A stretch of DNA of 64,000 bases, taken from assembly GCF_000003605.2 (NCBI RefSeq), contig NW_003119425.1:658437-722436 (forward strand). Direction: 5' to 3'. This DNA is from Saccoglossus kowalevskii. Taxonomy: Eukaryota > Hemichordata > Enteropneusta > Harrimaniidae. Under the pieces are notes generated by a model that worked only from the letters and a program-made list of their open reading frames with translations, did no database searches and was not told where the DNA came from. The first letter of the stretch is position 1. The number at the start of each line of letters is the position of its first letter. Below are positions 62,351 to 64,000 of the stretch, piece after piece. The position numbers and the translations under genes are program-made.

Positions 62351-64000
62351 GAAAAAGCGATGATGGTAAATTAAAAGTATCGCCTTTGACACACATGTAG
62401 TTTCCATGATTTCAAGTTATATAAATGAAATATTTACTGAAATTATGTATGAAGAATTTTTATTTCTGCTTTTAACTGATTTATTTAAAACTTCCGGCTG
62501 CATGCGAATACACAAAGGCAAAGCAAATTATTTCCAAGAAAATTGTATCATACAAACGTCAATCAAATATTCAAGCACACACACATATATATATCAGTAC
62601 TATTTTTAATTTGAGTTATACCTTTTCTAGAATGTTAACATCACATTATTTATGAAACCACACTTTTTATAGTAGACTAAACATATTTATTTTTTGGACA
62701 ACTGCTTGGTTGAACTTTTAGTGGACCCTGGAGTAAAGCTACTAACTGTGTGTGGTATTTTATGGTTACAAGCTTCAGAGGTTCTCCTTTTTTCTCTTCT
62801 TTCTCTTTAATATGTCAAGAATGATTTGTGATTTGGTGGACATTTTTAGTTTGTGAATATGATGGTTATTTCCAGTAAGTTGACGGGCTTCAACAGGTCA
62901 TCCACAATTATGGAAGAGTGTTAAGCTAGTATATATGTATACGAATACATTGTTCGGTTTCACATTCAGTTAGCCAAATCTTTATCATGTTGTTTAATTT
63001 ATCAAAAATAAAAAAAAAGAACAATGATGCATATAATTTGCATATTGAATGTGTTGTTACAGTAAAATGTAGATGATTGGTGAGCATCTATTGAGATGTT
63101 GTATATTGAGAAAAGTCATCATTGTCATCATAACAATAAGAGCTGTTTTTTTACCACTGTTTTTTTTTTTTTTTTTGTATATTCAATTTATAACATAGCT
63201 TTGGTCTTTTCATGATTAGATATAGCTATTGATATAGCTATCATAAAAAAAATCATCTTTTATTTATTGTTTTAAATGGCAGATGAACAATAATCAACTA
63301 TTCACAATAGGTGGTTATATCATATTTTATGATGTGTATATTTACAGCAAATTATAAAAAAAAGTAATTGCACTCCGGTTTTTGGTTAGATACTTTGAAG
63401 TTGGTTGAACGTAATCACGTATTGTTGATCATTTGCATGCTACAACTGACATGTTATATTATTTAGTTGTGTTTGTTTTTATTCTTGTGCCAAATGTGGA
63501 ACACGTAATGTCAATCATTCCTAAAATAAACAAGTTCAATGTCAACGCCCTATTTATCTATCCTATCAAAATCCCACTAGATATTTTGTTACAGTTACTT
63601 TGATCCTATACTCAGTTAATCCCAACAAGTTTTTTTTTACGTATTTGTTCACTCTAGCTTGTTCTGGTTCTGAAATATAGTCAACAGTAATGTTCCTAGT
63701 TAATTTCGGCGAAAAATACAAATAAAGCTAAATTCTTAATATATTTATTGGTTGTTTCATACATGCCAACGGTAATAACTTGAAAAAGTGTCACTTCACA
63801 ACTAATAAATGATTTGTCAGTGCTTTAATCCACAACTTTTTTACATACATTGTTGACCATTCAACTTATATAAATAATTTTATCTGCTCAGATAACGATA
63901 CTGCACCCCGAATTGAGCCGATAACGGCTAATATGGAATCAATAAACTAAAAATGACATCTTAACCAGTCATAATCTGGAAGTTGAGATGAATTGAGATA

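Larger units (their letters stand above)
60329..64000. other. upstream intron or 5' region of the GluN gene
   Basis: The start of the amino-terminal domain should be encoded here or beyond. I looked for a FDDT/EDDT-type GluN motif on the minus strand and found none. Plus-strand frames (61039-61326, 62406-62609) have no recognisable family. Apart from the CA repeat, the tandem pair at 62191 and poly-T tracts, nothing is seen. Confidence 0.5.

Overview
This is eukaryotic, animal nuclear DNA. It is AT-rich and low in gene density, and its one clear gene is cut by spliceosomal introns with GT..AG borders. CR1/L2-like and L1/Tx1-like LINE remnants, a mariner fossil, microsatellites and an assembly gap (13411-14289) are also present. 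The gene is an NMDA-type glutamate receptor whose sequence fits an invertebrate, probably a marine one. I cannot fix the phylum from sequence alone.

The host gene fills the right side of the window on the minus strand (44494-60328). Ten exons, with reading phase matching across all nine introns, encode the last 919 residues of an NMDA-class receptor. They cover most of the amino-terminal domain, both halves of the ligand-binding domain, M1, the M2 pore loop, M3, M4, a coiled-coil-like cytoplasmic stretch and an acidic tail ending in a class I PDZ ligand. The first exon or exons lie beyond the window or were not recognised in 60329-64000. The protein mixes subfamily traits. Its pore has the Asn-Asn pair of GluN2, its S2 lobe and linkers resemble GluN3, and its ligand pocket has the Ser-Ser-Val of GluN1. 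The normally near-invariant M3 gate motif SYTANLAAF reads MYTADLVTH, which puts Thr at the Lurcher position.

The left side (1-42000) holds no gene I can support. At 537-5295 and 8456-12075 lie two diverged copies of one several-kilobase block. Between them are a dead CR1/L2-like LINE (minus strand) and an endonuclease fragment of a second LINE (plus strand). From about 14900 to 41900 the DNA is a mosaic of paralogous blocks recurring roughly every 6-7 kb. An L1/Tx1-like LINE remnant and a mariner remnant are inserted in it. Small open frames in this mosaic occur in more than one copy but show no clear sign of selection.

A dispersed, unclassified hairpin-bearing element of about 350 bp occurs three times (26819, 43340, 55535). 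The third copy is split by a 663-bp insertion flanked by a 5-bp duplication that looks like a solo LTR. No tRNA, rRNA or CRISPR array was seen.
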